Notes: a model not told the origin generated them from the sequence alone. 64,000 nt of DNA from Mycobacterium simulans (GCF_900232995.1 NZ_OCVX01000003.1:2292898-2356897); one strand, 5' to 3'. Shown: positions 32,779 to 41,519, counted from the first letter of the stretch. Translations and numbers: made by a program.

Positions 32779-33278
32779 GGTATCGCCTCGACGTCGTCGC
32801 CGCCACCGTCGCCGACGTGGTGCAGTTCGCCGGCGGGGGGCTGTTCGACCGCGCCATGGCGGGCTGGGACGTCACCGTCCTTGTCGCTGACCACACTGAC
32901 AACCGGCCGGTGCAGATCCTCGGAGTCCAGACACTCGACCTCGAAGACGCCTTGGCATCGGTGAGTACTCGGCCCCGCCCACAGGCCTTAGCGGCGGCGG
33001 CGGATCTTCTCGGATGCGACCCGCGGGTGCGGCGTGGCGTGCTGCAGGCCCTCGATCACGGCGTCACCGAAGTCACGCTGTGGGGCCAGACCTGGCCGGC
33101 CGAGCTGGACGACAGCGTCGGCCAGGTAGCGCATCAGCTGAGCATGGCCGCCCGAACGTTCAAGGCCCAGGCGATGGCCGCGGCCGCGCTGCCCCAGGCT
33201 TCCATCGCATCGACCGAAATGTTCCGCAGCGGGCTGATGGCCTGCCCGTCGGTTGCGGCGGATTTGGTGCCCGCCTAA
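32775..33278 (+). CDS. Hypothetical protein, translationally coupled to TetR
   Basis: 167-aa protein starting MRYRLDVVAATVADVVQFAGG. Internal segments FDRAMAGWDVTVLVADH and RPVQILGVQTLDLEDALA suggest an alternating alpha/beta fold. The C-terminal half is Ala-rich and helical. I do not recognise a family. The ATG overlaps the regulator's stop (ATGA), so it is co-translated. It may be a cofactor or sensor protein of the regulator. A 137-bp gap to the P450 gene follows. Confidence 0.75.
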   Translation: MRYRLDVVAATVADVVQFAGGGLFDRAMAGWDVTVLVADHTDNRPVQILGVQTLDLEDALASVSTRPRPQALAAAADLLGCDPRVRRGVLQALDHGVTEVTLWGQTWPAELDDSVGQVAHQLSMAARTFKAQAMAAAALPQASIASTEMFRSGLMACPSVAADLVPA

Positions 33279-33415
33279 GCTGCCTCGACCGTGAATCTCG
33301 CGACGCCATAGCGGCGTGTCGCGTCGGGTATTTCACCCTCGGAGCCCACGCCAACGTTTGCGATTGGCGACCCTCCCGTGGAAATGTCATACTCATCTGT
33401 GAGAGGGAGGTTCTC

Positions 33416-34696
33416 ATGAACGACTTCACCGAGATGGATTTCTTCCGTGACAGCCGGCTTGTCGAGGACCCGTACCCCTACTACGAGGCCCTGCGGCAGC
33501 AATGCCCGGTCACCCGCGAAGACCGCCACGGTGTCACCATGATCACCGGCTGGGAAGAGGCGGTTGGTGTCTTGAACGATGCCGAGACGTTCTCCTCCTG
33601 CATCTCGGTGACCGGCCCGTTTCCTGGTTTTCCGGTATCCCTGGACGGATTGGAAAGCAGTGACGTGACCGAGCTGATCGAGCAGCATCGCGACGAGCTC
33701 CCGTTTAGCGACCAGCTGCCCACGCTCGACCCGCCCACCCACACCAACCATCGCTCCCTGCTGATGCGGCTGATCACCCCAAAGCGCCTCAAGGAGAACG
33801 AGGACGCCATGTGGGTGCTCGCCGACCGCGTGCTCGACGGGTTCCTGGCACCGGGTCATGGTGAATTCATCAAGGGCTTCGCGGGTCCCTTCACGCTGCT
33901 GGTCATCGCCGACCTGCTGGGTGTACCCGAAGAGGACCGAGACACCTTCGTCAGCAACATCCGCCAGCACTCCGGCGGCGGTGTCGGGGGCACCGGTAAG
34001 GAAGCGTTGGCGCACAACCCGCTGGAGTTCCTTTACGGCACCTTCTCCGACTACGTTCGCGACCGCCGCCGCGAGCCCCGCGACGATGTGCTCACCGGCC
34101 TGGCCACCGCGACCTTCCCCGACGGTTCCATCCCCGACGTCGAGGACGTGGCCCGGGTTGCGTGCAACGTCTTCTCGGCGGGCCAGGAAACGACCGTGCG
34201 GCTGTTGGGTGCGGCATTGCAGACCATGGGTGAGCGCCCCGATATTCAGGAACAGTTGCGCAAGGACCGCAGCCTGATTCCCAATTTCATTGAGGAAGCG
34301 CTACGCATCGAAAGCCCGGTCAAGGGCGACTTCCGCTTGTCCCGGGTGCCGGTGACCGTGGGCGGTGTCGACCTGCCGGCGGGCACCACCGTGATGGTGC
34401 TGCAGGCGGCCGCCAACCGGGATCCGCGCCGGTTCGACGACCCCACCACGTTCGATCCCGCGCGCAAGAATGCCCGGCAACACCTCTCGTTCGGGCGGGG
34501 GATCCACAGTTGCCCGGGCGCGCCGCTGGCACGCGCCGAAACCCGGGTCGCCATCGAGCGGCTGCTCGACCGGACGTCGGAAATCAGGATCGACGAGCGC
34601 GTCCACGGTTCGGCGAATGACCGTCGCTACCAATATGTTCCGACCTACATCTTGCGCGGACTGACCGAGCTACACCTGGAGTTCACGCCGGTATGA
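33416..34696 (+). CDS. Cytochrome P450
   Basis: 426-aa P450 with I-helix SAGQETTVRLL, K-helix EEALRIE, and haem loop FGRGIHSCPG with C366. The N-terminus is soluble (MNDFTEMDFFRDSRLVEDPYP). ATG 33416 has GAGGGAGG at good spacing. Its TGA overlaps the ATG of the ferredoxin gene, so the two are a P450/ferredoxin unit. The substrate is unknown; the position between the TetR and thiolase genes suggests a role in initial hydroxylation of a fatty, terpenoid or steroid compound. Confidence 0.93.
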   Translation: MNDFTEMDFFRDSRLVEDPYPYYEALRQQCPVTREDRHGVTMITGWEEAVGVLNDAETFSSCISVTGPFPGFPVSLDGLESSDVTELIEQHRDELPFSDQLPTLDPPTHTNHRSLLMRLITPKRLKENEDAMWVLADRVLDGFLAPGHGEFIKGFAGPFTLLVIADLLGVPEEDRDTFVSNIRQHSGGGVGGTGKEALAHNPLEFLYGTFSDYVRDRRREPRDDVLTGLATATFPDGSIPDVEDVARVACNVFSAGQETTVRLLGAALQTMGERPDIQEQLRKDRSLIPNFIEEALRIESPVKGDFRLSRVPVTVGGVDLPAGTTVMVLQAAANRDPRRFDDPTTFDPARKNARQHLSFGRGIHSCPGAPLARAETRVAIERLLDRTSEIRIDERVHGSANDRRYQYVPTYILRGLTELHLEFTPV

Positions 34697-34881
34697 AAGT
34701 TACGGTCGACGACCAGTGCTGTCGGGGTCACGGCGTGTGTGTCACGTTGTGCCCGGAGGTCTTCAGCCTGACCGATGACGGCTATTCGGTGGCCATAACA
34801 TCCGATGTGCCAACGGAATTGGAGGCCGCTGCCCGCGAAGCCATCGAATGCTGCCCGGAGCAGGCCATTAGCGAGCGCTGA
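34693..34881 (+). CDS. 3Fe-4S ferredoxin, P450 redox partner
   Basis: 62-aa ferredoxin with the cluster motif CRGHGVC and the distal CP in ECCPEQAI. His occupies the variable position, as in typical mycobacterial P450 ferredoxins. The ATG overlaps the P450 stop (ATGA). It transfers electrons to the P450 just upstream. It converges with another P450 gene 15 bp away. Confidence 0.93.
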   Translation: MKVTVDDQCCRGHGVCVTLCPEVFSLTDDGYSVAITSDVPTELEAAAREAIECCPEQAISER

Positions 34882-34896
34882 CCGGGACTTCGACTC

Positions 34897-36102
34897 TCAT
34901 GGCAGAACCTTGACCGGTACGTTCTTCCAGCCCGCAACGTTTTGCATATGAACGCGATTGCAGCCCGCCCAGTCCACCTCGTAGTGCGGCATGAAGTCGA
35001 GCAGCTTCTCCAAGGCGATCGCGCTTTCCATGCGGGCCAGCGCCGCGCCGAGGCAACTGTGAATTCCGTAACCAAATCCGAGGTTCAGCGCCTCGTGTCG
35101 GTCGCGGTCGATGTCGAAGTTGTCGGGGTCCGTCCACGCTTCGGGGTCGCGGTTGGCCGCGGCGTTGATCAGGAACACCGGCTTCATGGCCGGAATCGTA
35201 ACGCCATGCAGCTCTATATCTTTGGTCGAACAACGAACCTGATATTGGGACGGCGCCTCATACCGTAGTAGCTCTTCGACGGCCGCGGGAATCTTGCTGC
35301 GGTCGTCGAGTAGCTTCTGCCACTGCTCGGGGAACCGCGCGAACACCACCGGCGCGTTGCCGACGAGCTTGGTCACGGTCTCGGCCCCGGCGCCGCCCAA
35401 TAGGGTTGCAAATCCGGCGATTTCGATGTCGTCCAGCTTGGTCTTCCCGCCGTCCTCACGTTCAATCTCGGCGTTGATCAGCTTGGTGAACAGGTCGTCG
35501 CGCGGCTCGGCTCGGCGCTGCTGTAGGAGTTCGTAATACAACATCCCGGTTTCGATGTTGGCTTGCATGCCACGCTCGCCGACCTCGACCTGTCCGGGTT
35601 CGCGGTGCAGCGACTCGTCGATCAGGTGGCGCACCCGTTGGGCGTGCTCCTCCGGCACGCCCAGCATTGTCGTGATCACCTCGACGGGAAACGGACCGGA
35701 GAAGTCATGCACCACATCGAACCGATCGGGATTGGCGTTGCCGAGGTACTTGTCGATCTTGGCGGCAACCATCTGCTTCTGCGATTGGATAGCGCGCGGT
35801 GTGAAGACTCTGTTGAGCAAGCTGCGCATGTGCCGGTGGTCAGGGGGATCCATAAAAATGATCGACCGTTGCTCCGTCGGCTTTCCGGTCCGCACCATCG
35901 ACAGGTCAATGCCGTAGGCCGACGAATACTGTTCGAAATCCTTCAGCCCCGCGGCCACGTCCTCATGGCGGGTCAACGCATAGAAGTCGTATTCCTCGCT
36001 GTAGTAGACCGGCGTCTCCTCCTGCATGCGCCGATACGTATCCCATGCGCCATTGAAGAAGTCCTCGGAAAACGGATCGAAGACGACCTTCGGTTTGGTC
36101 AT
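34897..36102 (-). CDS. Cytochrome P450
   Basis: 401-aa P450 with haem loop FGYGIHSCLG (C350), K-helix EELLRYE, and an I-helix written GGAGAETVTKL, where the usual acid-Thr pair is E-T. The N-terminal region MTKPKVVFDPFSEDFF is soluble. The ATG at 36102 is preceded by GAGGAGGATGC. The 5' gap of about 100 bp to the deleted dehydrogenase gene likely holds its promoter. It may use the ferredoxin encoded on the other strand immediately downstream (34693). Confidence 0.93.
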   Translation of the reverse strand: MTKPKVVFDPFSEDFFNGAWDTYRRMQEETPVYYSEEYDFYALTRHEDVAAGLKDFEQYSSAYGIDLSMVRTGKPTEQRSIIFMDPPDHRHMRSLLNRVFTPRAIQSQKQMVAAKIDKYLGNANPDRFDVVHDFSGPFPVEVITTMLGVPEEHAQRVRHLIDESLHREPGQVEVGERGMQANIETGMLYYELLQQRRAEPRDDLFTKLINAEIEREDGGKTKLDDIEIAGFATLLGGAGAETVTKLVGNAPVVFARFPEQWQKLLDDRSKIPAAVEELLRYEAPSQYQVRCSTKDIELHGVTIPAMKPVFLINAAANRDPEAWTDPDNFDIDRDRHEALNLGFGYGIHSCLGAALARMESAIALEKLLDFMPHYEVDWAGCNRVHMQNVAGWKNVPVKVLP

Positions 36103-36208
36103 TGCGCATCCTCCTCGACGGTGACCTAAGGGCTGGGACTGGCACCAACAGAATGCCTCACTGTAGTGCTAACGGTAGTGGCTTCGTGGCGAGCGGAAAA
36201 GGGCTCGA

Positions 36209-36610
36209 TCATCGGGGGTGTTCCATCAGAGTCAGGGCGGCATCGGCGGCAGCCAGAACCGCCCCACCGCGAGCCGCGGCCGCCTCGGCGAGGTCGACGA
36301 CCAATCGCACGTCCTTTCGCAGCAGTCCTCCGGCAACGCGGGCCAGCCGGTCCAGGTTGCCGGTATCGCCTATGGCGTTGAGCGCGAAGCTGTTACCGCT
36401 GCTGCGGGCGACGACTTCGGTGAGGCGCTGCGGGGAGACGCCGAGAGCCTTTCCTAGCGAAAGAGCGGTCGCCGCGGTTCCCAGATTGGCGGCGAACGGC
36501 TCGAGGGTTGCTGGCCTGCGTGCCCACAGCGTCGTCGGATGGCCGGCCTCGACGATCCGCCGCGCCATGGGGCCGCCCTGACTGCCCAACCCGATGAAGC
36601 CGACCCGCAT
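36209..36610 (-). pseudogene. Internally deleted 3-hydroxyisobutyrate dehydrogenase-family gene
   Basis: 133 codons. Residues 1-40 are the N-terminal Rossmann start (MRVGFIGLGSQGGPMARRI, TTLWARRPATLEPFA). From residue 41 the sequence jumps to the family's C-terminal domain (NLGTAATALSLGKALGVSPQ, SSGNSFALNAIG, LLRKDVRLVVDLAEA). About 150 residues that hold most of the cofactor fold and the catalytic Lys region are missing, with the frame kept. Family members are about 290 aa. It is almost surely inactive as a dehydrogenase, though still open. The ATG overlaps the upstream hydrolase stop (ATGA-type). Confidence 0.8.
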
Positions 36611-37506
36611 CAACCGGCCTCCAAATCTTCGGTCGCTGAGCCTGCCGCCGCACATTCCTCGACGAAGGCAAAGACGTTGCGGTGGTAGTCGGCCGCGGTG
36701 TGTCCGAGGCTGAGATTGTGGCCGGCGTCTGGTTCCAGGTTGCTGACGAAACGTGTTGTTGCGGAGAACATATCGGTGATTTCGGCCAGTGCGGTCGCGT
36801 CGGCACGATATACGTTGTCGTGCTCACCGACGCTGAAGCGAACCGGGACCTGCACCCCGGGCGCCAACGCCGGAAAGTCCTGGTGCGGCCAGTTCAACGC
36901 CATGGCGCGTTCGTAGTGCGGCGCCGTCGAAGAATTCGTGATCCCTCGCGGGATGTCGGCTGGATACAGCCGCATCGGTTCCCACAGCAGCTCCCGCACC
37001 CCGGGTGGGCGATCCTGTAGGGCGGCTGCTTTCATGACTTCCTTGGCGGCGGGTTGATATCGCCTTCCGGTACCGCCCAATTCGAGGCCGAGTAGGTCGA
37101 CGCCCCGTGGGCTGGCCGCCATGCGCACTGCCAGCTCGCAGCCGCCCGAATGACCCATCACAAACAACCCGGCCCCCTGCGGCCGCTGGTCGAGGATGCG
37201 TTCGACGGCGCCGAACGCAAGATCGACGCGTTGCTCCGGCCGTTGCATCGCCTCCGGGTACGGTGCCGAGCTGCCGTAGCCGGGCCGGTCGAGCGCGATG
37301 ACGGTGAACCCGAGTGTGGCGCCCAACCGCAGCAACGACAAATGCGGATGTCCAGGGCAGTCAAAGTAGACCGCCGTGGTGCCGCCGCCGTGGATGGCCA
37401 GGACGACGGCTTTGGGGTTTTCGGGGGACTCGGCCTCCGCAACTAGGCCAGACATCGGCACGCCATCGACGATCACCACCCTGGGGCGAACTGCCGCGGC
37501 GCTCAT
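36610..37506 (-). CDS. Alpha/beta-hydrolase
   Basis: 298-aa alpha/beta-hydrolase-fold protein: oxyanion segment AIHGGGTTAVYFD, nucleophile elbow GHSGGCEL, acid region SVGEHDN, and the late His in PDAGHNLSLGH. It likely hydrolyses an ester, a thioester or a C-C bond. The ATG at 37506 overlaps the TGA of a repeat-encoded minicistron, and the stop overlaps the next gene's start. It is embedded in a chain of coupled cistrons from 39264 to 36209. Confidence 0.88.
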   Translation of the reverse strand: MSAAAVRPRVVIVDGVPMSGLVAEAESPENPKAVVLAIHGGGTTAVYFDCPGHPHLSLLRLGATLGFTVIALDRPGYGSSAPYPEAMQRPEQRVDLAFGAVERILDQRPQGAGLFVMGHSGGCELAVRMAASPRGVDLLGLELGGTGRRYQPAAKEVMKAAALQDRPPGVRELLWEPMRLYPADIPRGITNSSTAPHYERAMALNWPHQDFPALAPGVQVPVRFSVGEHDNVYRADATALAEITDMFSATTRFVSNLEPDAGHNLSLGHTAADYHRNVFAFVEECAAAGSATEDLEAG

Positions 37507-37559
37507 GCGCCGCTCCTCCTCATCGCTTCGCTCTGCATCGTCGCCGGCGCGGCGCTCAT
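37503..37559 (-). CDS. MIRU-encoded minicistron 2 (18 aa)
   Basis: An 18-codon frame, MSAAPATMQSEAMRRSGA, differing from minicistron 1 at one residue. Its start overlaps the first minicistron's stop, and its own TGA overlaps the ATG of the alpha/beta-hydrolase. The pair links the upstream and downstream genes without an untranslated gap. Confidence 0.5.
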   Translation of the reverse strand: MSAAPATMQSEAMRRSGA

Positions 37560-37612
37560 GCGCCGCTCCTCCTCATCGCTTCGCTCTGCATCGTCGCCGG
37601 CGCGGTGCTCAT
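37556..37612 (-). CDS. MIRU-encoded minicistron 1 (18 aa)
   Basis: An 18-codon frame, MSTAPATMQSEAMRRSGA. Its ATG overlaps the TGA of the DUF35-thiolase gene and its TGA overlaps the ATG of the second minicistron. It likely serves translational coupling rather than encoding a functional peptide. It contains the AGGAGG that serves the next start. Confidence 0.5.
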   Translation of the reverse strand: MSTAPATMQSEAMRRSGA

Positions 37613-39264
37613 GCGTCGGCCCTGAGCAAGAGCACGCCGCTGGGAGTGAGGCCGCCGCTGCTGACCACACCGACCCGGGCATCGGCGACCTGGCGTGCGC
37701 CGGCCTCACCGCGCAATTGGCTGACGGCTTCATGCAGCAGACCCATGCCGTGGGTGCGGCCGTGCGAGAGCTGGCCGCCATGGGTATTCAGGGGCAACAG
37801 ACCGTCGCGGGCAATGTTCTTGCCGCCGTCCAGAAACTCCTTGGCCTCGCCGATCCCGCAGAACCCCAGCGCCTCGATCCAGGACAGGCAGTTCATGGTG
37901 AACCCGTCATAAAGCTCGGCGACGTCGACGTCTGCGGGCCGAAGCGAGGTACGCGTCCACACGTGCGCTGCCTGGCCCAGCACCTGCGGTTCATGAGTGA
38001 GAGTGCTTTGGTCCCAATCGATTCGCTCGATGATCTGTGTTCCCACCGCCTCCACCAGCACCGGTGGTTTGGCCAGGTCGCGGGCGGCGTCGACCGCAGA
38101 GACGACGACGGCTATGGCGCCGTCGCACGGCACGTCGCAGTCGTAGAGGCCGAAAGGTGTTGTGATGGGCCGCGCGTTCAGATAGTCATCCATGGTCATC
38201 GGTGACCGATAGACCGCGGTCGGGTTGAGTTCGGCATTGGAGCGCTGGTTCAACGCGATCCAGCCCAGCGTCTCTTTCGTCGTGCCGTAACGATGAAAGT
38301 GCCGCTGCGCGTTGATCGCCAAGGTGTGCGCGGCGGACGTGGCGCCGAACGGGAACTGCCAACTGGTGGTGCGCCCCATGCTCGGCGTGATCTTGCCCTG
38401 CTTCATCAGCTCGTTGTAGGTGGCTTCCCACAGCGTCCGGAAACAGAGCACGTGACGAGCCAGACCGCCGGCGATCGCGAGCATCGCCGCGATCACAGAT
38501 CCGCCCGGGCCGAAAGTCTCGATGCCGCCGTTGTGCCATGTCGGCCGGATGCCCAGCGCCGCCTCCAGCGCGGTCACGCCGCCCTCGCCGAACCCGCCGA
38601 GATTCCCGCCGCCGGGGTATGTCGACAGCCCGTCGATGTCGGCGAACGTCAGCCCCGCATCGGCAATCGCGGCCTCGCACGCCTGCACCGTCAGCGACAG
38701 CGGCGGAACCATCAACCGGCGGCCGATCGGTGACATGCCGATGCCGGTGAGCGCGACCTTATCCTCGAACTTCTCTGTGGTCAGCATGGGGCGCACGTAT
38801 TCGCCAAAGCGCTCGGGGGCGATCTCGTCGTCGGGTAGGGGACCGGGCTGGGTATCCGGGATCGACCGAAACAGGGGCAGCCACACGTCCTCGATCTGCT
38901 CGAAGACGACCTCCATCGGCTGACCGAGTTGGAGCTGCTCGGGATCGTTCTCCACGATGTTGGTGGTCAGCCGGACTCGCGGGTCTTCGACGATCGCCAC
39001 CTGCGCGATGACATAGGGCGCCGGCATCCCGGGCAGGCTGAAGCGATGGTTCACCGTGAATCCCGCCAGGGTCGCCTTGCCCGAAACGGCCCGAACTCCG
39101 ATTTTGCGGGACCGGCAGTAGCGGCACACCGGGGCGGGCGGATGAATGAGCGCTTTGCATGCCCTGCATTCCTGAAAGCGCAACTTGCCGTCGGCACCCG
39201 AGGTCCAGAAAAACTCGTTCTCATCGGTGACCAGGGGCAGCGGGCGTCCGGGTGCTGCTGACAC
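37609..39264 (-). CDS. DUF35/OB-fold - thiolase-like (Ltp2-type) fusion protein
   Basis: 551-aa two-part protein. The N-terminal ~150 residues are a DUF35 zinc ribbon plus OB fold, with Zn ligands C33, C36, C47 and C50. Residues ~165-551 form a thiolase/SCP-x-like domain (VALTGIGMSPIGRR, ADIDGLSTYPGGG, DVAELYDGFTMNCL, HGGQLSHGRTHG). The usual thiolase nucleophile Cys is absent; the position reads GPGGSV. In this it resembles Ltp2, which with a DUF35 partner acts as a retro-aldolase in sterol side-chain cleavage; here both parts are fused. GTG start with GGAGGTGAC upstream. It likely releases a short acyl-CoA from a branched 3-hydroxyacyl-CoA. Confidence 0.85.
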   Translation of the reverse strand: MSAAPGRPLPLVTDENEFFWTSGADGKLRFQECRACKALIHPPAPVCRYCRSRKIGVRAVSGKATLAGFTVNHRFSLPGMPAPYVIAQVAIVEDPRVRLTTNIVENDPEQLQLGQPMEVVFEQIEDVWLPLFRSIPDTQPGPLPDDEIAPERFGEYVRPMLTTEKFEDKVALTGIGMSPIGRRLMVPPLSLTVQACEAAIADAGLTFADIDGLSTYPGGGNLGGFGEGGVTALEAALGIRPTWHNGGIETFGPGGSVIAAMLAIAGGLARHVLCFRTLWEATYNELMKQGKITPSMGRTTSWQFPFGATSAAHTLAINAQRHFHRYGTTKETLGWIALNQRSNAELNPTAVYRSPMTMDDYLNARPITTPFGLYDCDVPCDGAIAVVVSAVDAARDLAKPPVLVEAVGTQIIERIDWDQSTLTHEPQVLGQAAHVWTRTSLRPADVDVAELYDGFTMNCLSWIEALGFCGIGEAKEFLDGGKNIARDGLLPLNTHGGQLSHGRTHGMGLLHEAVSQLRGEAGARQVADARVGVVSSGGLTPSGVLLLRADA

Positions 39265-39313
39265 GTCACCTCCGGGAGTCGAGCATTCGGTGGTACGACC
39301 ATTATGCGAAACC

Positions 39314-39328
39314 GAGAATTACGTTATC
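39314..39328. promoter_or_regulatory. Near-match to the cluster palindrome in a divergent gap
   Basis: GAGAATTACGTTATC agrees with GAGAAT-N3-ATTCTC at 10 of 12 arm positions. It lies between the divergent DUF35-thiolase (start 39264) and enoyl-CoA hydratase (start 39360) genes, where it could control both. Confidence 0.45.
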
Positions 39329-39359
39329 ATCCTTGAGCAGGGACGAGCAGGGGTCTGAT

Positions 39360-40136
39360 GTGACGGAAACGTTGGTCCAGGAGACGCCGCGTCCTGGTGT
39401 TGTGGTGATCCGGCTCAACCGCCCGGAGCGGCTGAACGCAATAAATGACGCAATGCTGGCGGAGTTCCACCGAACGTTCGCCGCGCTGGCCGCTGACACT
39501 TCGGTGCATGTCCTAGTTGTCACCGGTGCGGGCCGCGGATTCTGTTCTGGCATAGATGTGCACAACTTTGGGACCGGCATGCTGGAGGCCACCGATCCGG
39601 CCATTGAGCGATTGCGTTTCCAGGAGGCTATGGCGGCGGTGCCACAGGCGATCCGAGACCTGCCGCAGCCGGTTATCGCCGCGGTCAACGGGCCCTGCGT
39701 TGGTGCTGGACTGTCTTTGTGTCTGGCCGCGGACATCCGGATTTGCTCGACGGCTGCGACATTCGGCAACGCCGCGGTCCTGTTGGGCCTATCAGGCGCG
39801 GAGATGGGCATGAGCTACCACCTGCCCCGCGTCGTGGGAACCAGCGTCGCCGCGGACTGGATGCTGACCGGCCGCACCGTGTCCGCCGAGGAGGCCGACC
39901 GCCGCGGACTGATAAGCCAACTTGTAGAACCCGAGCGGCTTATCGACTGCGCGCTCGAGTTGGCCGGGCGCATCGCCGATCTCGCGCCGCTTGGCGTTCA
40001 GTTGACAAAGCGTGCGCTGCAAGTGAATACGGACGCCGCGGGGTTTGCTCCGGCGATCGAACTGGAGAACCGCAACCAGGTGATTAGTCATGCGACCGAG
40101 GAGGCCGCCGCGCTTCGTCAGAAGTGGTCGCAATGA
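39360..40136 (+). CDS. Enoyl-CoA hydratase/isomerase family protein
   Basis: 258-aa crotonase-fold protein. The oxyanion segments are VTGAGRGFCSGIDVHNFG and AAVNGPCVGAGLSLCLAADI, and the catalytic-Glu region is GLSGAEMGMSYHLPRVVG. It should hydrate an alpha-beta unsaturated acyl-CoA, or isomerise or lyse a related CoA ester. GTG 39360 is chosen, with AGGGGTC upstream; other in-frame starts upstream are possible. It diverges from the Ltp2-like gene and precedes an acyl-CoA dehydrogenase by about 90 bp. Confidence 0.9.
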   Translation: MTETLVQETPRPGVVVIRLNRPERLNAINDAMLAEFHRTFAALAADTSVHVLVVTGAGRGFCSGIDVHNFGTGMLEATDPAIERLRFQEAMAAVPQAIRDLPQPVIAAVNGPCVGAGLSLCLAADIRICSTAATFGNAAVLLGLSGAEMGMSYHLPRVVGTSVAADWMLTGRTVSAEEADRRGLISQLVEPERLIDCALELAGRIADLAPLGVQLTKRALQVNTDAAGFAPAIELENRNQVISHATEEAAALRQKWSQ

Positions 40137-40223
40137 GTTCGAGTCAGCGCCGAAACCGCGCTCACGGCGCGATTTCTGGAAAAAACGCGATCTGAGTGCA
40201 GGCTCGATGCAGAGAGGACCATT

Positions 40224-41519
40224 ATGGCGTGGGACTTTTCCACGGACCCTGAGTGGGCGGCGCAGCTGGCGTGGGTCGACGACTTTGTGCGCAGCGAATG
40301 CGAGCCCGTCGATCTCCTCGTCAAGGAATCCCATGACCTCGGTGACCCGGTCCGCCAGGCGCTGATCCCGCCGCTGCAGAAAATCGTGAAAGAGCGCGGC
40401 CTGTGGGCTACGCATCTCGGCCCGCATCTGGGTGGGCCCGGGTACGGGCAGTTGAAACTGGCGTTGCTCAATGAAATCCTCGGCCGATCCGAATGCGCAC
40501 CCATTGTTTTCGGTTCTCAGGCACCCGATTCGGGCAACAGTGAAATCCTCGCCCACTACGGAACCCCCGAACTCAAGAAGCGCTATCTGGAACCGCTGCT
40601 GGATAACCGGATTGTGTCGTGCTTCTCGATGACAGAACCCCAAGGTGGCTCCGACCCAAAGGTATTCACGACGACGGCCGCGCAAGACTGCGACCACTGG
40701 ATCATCAACGGCGAGAAATGGTTTTCCTCCTTTGCGTCGCTGGCGTCGTTCCTGATCGTCATGGCCGTAACGGATCCGGAAGCCGCGCCCTACGAGCGGC
40801 ATTCGATGTTCGTGGTTCCCGCGGAGACGCCGGGGATCAACGTCGTGCGCGAAGTGGGCCTGGGTTATCAGCCAATCGGCGGTGGGCGCGAGTGCTATGT
40901 GCGGTACGAGAACGTCCGGGTTCCGGCCGACCACATGCTCGGCCCGCGGGGCGGGGCCTTTGTGGTGGCCCAAACTCGGCTCGGCGGCGGGCGCATCCAC
41001 CACGCCATGCGCACCGTGGGCTTGGCTCGTCGAATCTTCGGCATGCTGTGCGAGCGGGCGGTTTCCCGGCGTACCCAAGGCGAGATGCTCGGCGATAAGC
41101 AGCTGGTGCAGGAGATGATCGCCGATTCGTGGATGGAGATCGAGGCATTCCGCCTGCTAACGCTGCAGACCGCGTGGAAGATCGACCAGCACAACGACTA
41201 CAAAGCCGTCCGTGCCGACATCTCGGCGGTCAAGGCGATGATGCAGAAGGTCCTGCACGACGTGTCGGCACGCGCGTTGCAGGTGCACGGTTCGCTGGGC
41301 ACCACCCACGAGATGCCATTCGTCCAGCATCTGGTGGAGTCGTTTGTGCTCGGGCTGGCCGACGGTCCGACCGAGGTGCACAAGACCACACTGGCCCGGC
41401 TGCTCCTCAAAGACCGCAAGGCCGCTCCGGACATGTTTCCATCCGAGCACCTGTTGCGGCTGCGGCAGGCCGCGGAGGCTAAGTACGCCGCACGGCTTGC
41501 CGGTATTCCGCGCTCCTAG
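40224..41519 (+). CDS. Acyl-CoA dehydrogenase (long, ACAD10/11-like)
   Basis: 431-aa acyl-CoA dehydrogenase, longer than the other copies here. It has MAWDFSTDPEWAAQLAWVDDF, CFSMTEPQGGSDPKVFTTTA, WIINGEKWFSSFAS, GGGRIHHAMRTVGLARR, LQVHGSLGTTHEMPF and DGPTEVHKTTLARLLL. The C-terminal pattern is that of the ACAD10/11-like group. The gene overlaps the convergent phosphotransferase gene by 4 bp. ATG 40224 has GAGAGGACC upstream. Confidence 0.9.
   Translation: MAWDFSTDPEWAAQLAWVDDFVRSECEPVDLLVKESHDLGDPVRQALIPPLQKIVKERGLWATHLGPHLGGPGYGQLKLALLNEILGRSECAPIVFGSQAPDSGNSEILAHYGTPELKKRYLEPLLDNRIVSCFSMTEPQGGSDPKVFTTTAAQDCDHWIINGEKWFSSFASLASFLIVMAVTDPEAAPYERHSMFVVPAETPGINVVREVGLGYQPIGGGRECYVRYENVRVPADHMLGPRGGAFVVAQTRLGGGRIHHAMRTVGLARRIFGMLCERAVSRRTQGEMLGDKQLVQEMIADSWMEIEAFRLLTLQTAWKIDQHNDYKAVRADISAVKAMMQKVLHDVSARALQVHGSLGTTHEMPFVQHLVESFVLGLADGPTEVHKTTLARLLLKDRKAAPDMFPSEHLLRLRQAAEAKYAARLAGIPRS

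Larger units (their letters stand above)
37501..37613 (-). repeat. MIRU-type 53-bp tandem repeat, two full copies
   Basis: Units 37501-37553 and 37554-37606 are near-identical, and a third partial GCTCATG start follows at 37607. The unit core GCCGCTCCTCCTCATCGCTT resembles mycobacterial interspersed repetitive units, which are known to carry overlapping stop and start codons and a Shine-Dalgarno sequence. On the minus strand each unit carries AGGAGG about 8 nt before the next ATG. Confidence 0.85.

Noticed and set aside
33398..33414. GAGAGGGAGGTTCTC as a further cluster palindrome
   Set aside because: Three arm mismatches, and the sequence is explained by the P450 ribosome-binding site.
37501..37613. 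Repeats as a possible CRISPR array
   Set aside because: The units are contiguous 53-bp copies without spacers; they match the MIRU pattern instead.
39792..41078. 428-aa open frame on the minus strand
   Set aside because: Antisense to the enoyl-CoA hydratase and acyl-CoA dehydrogenase genes, which carry family motifs.
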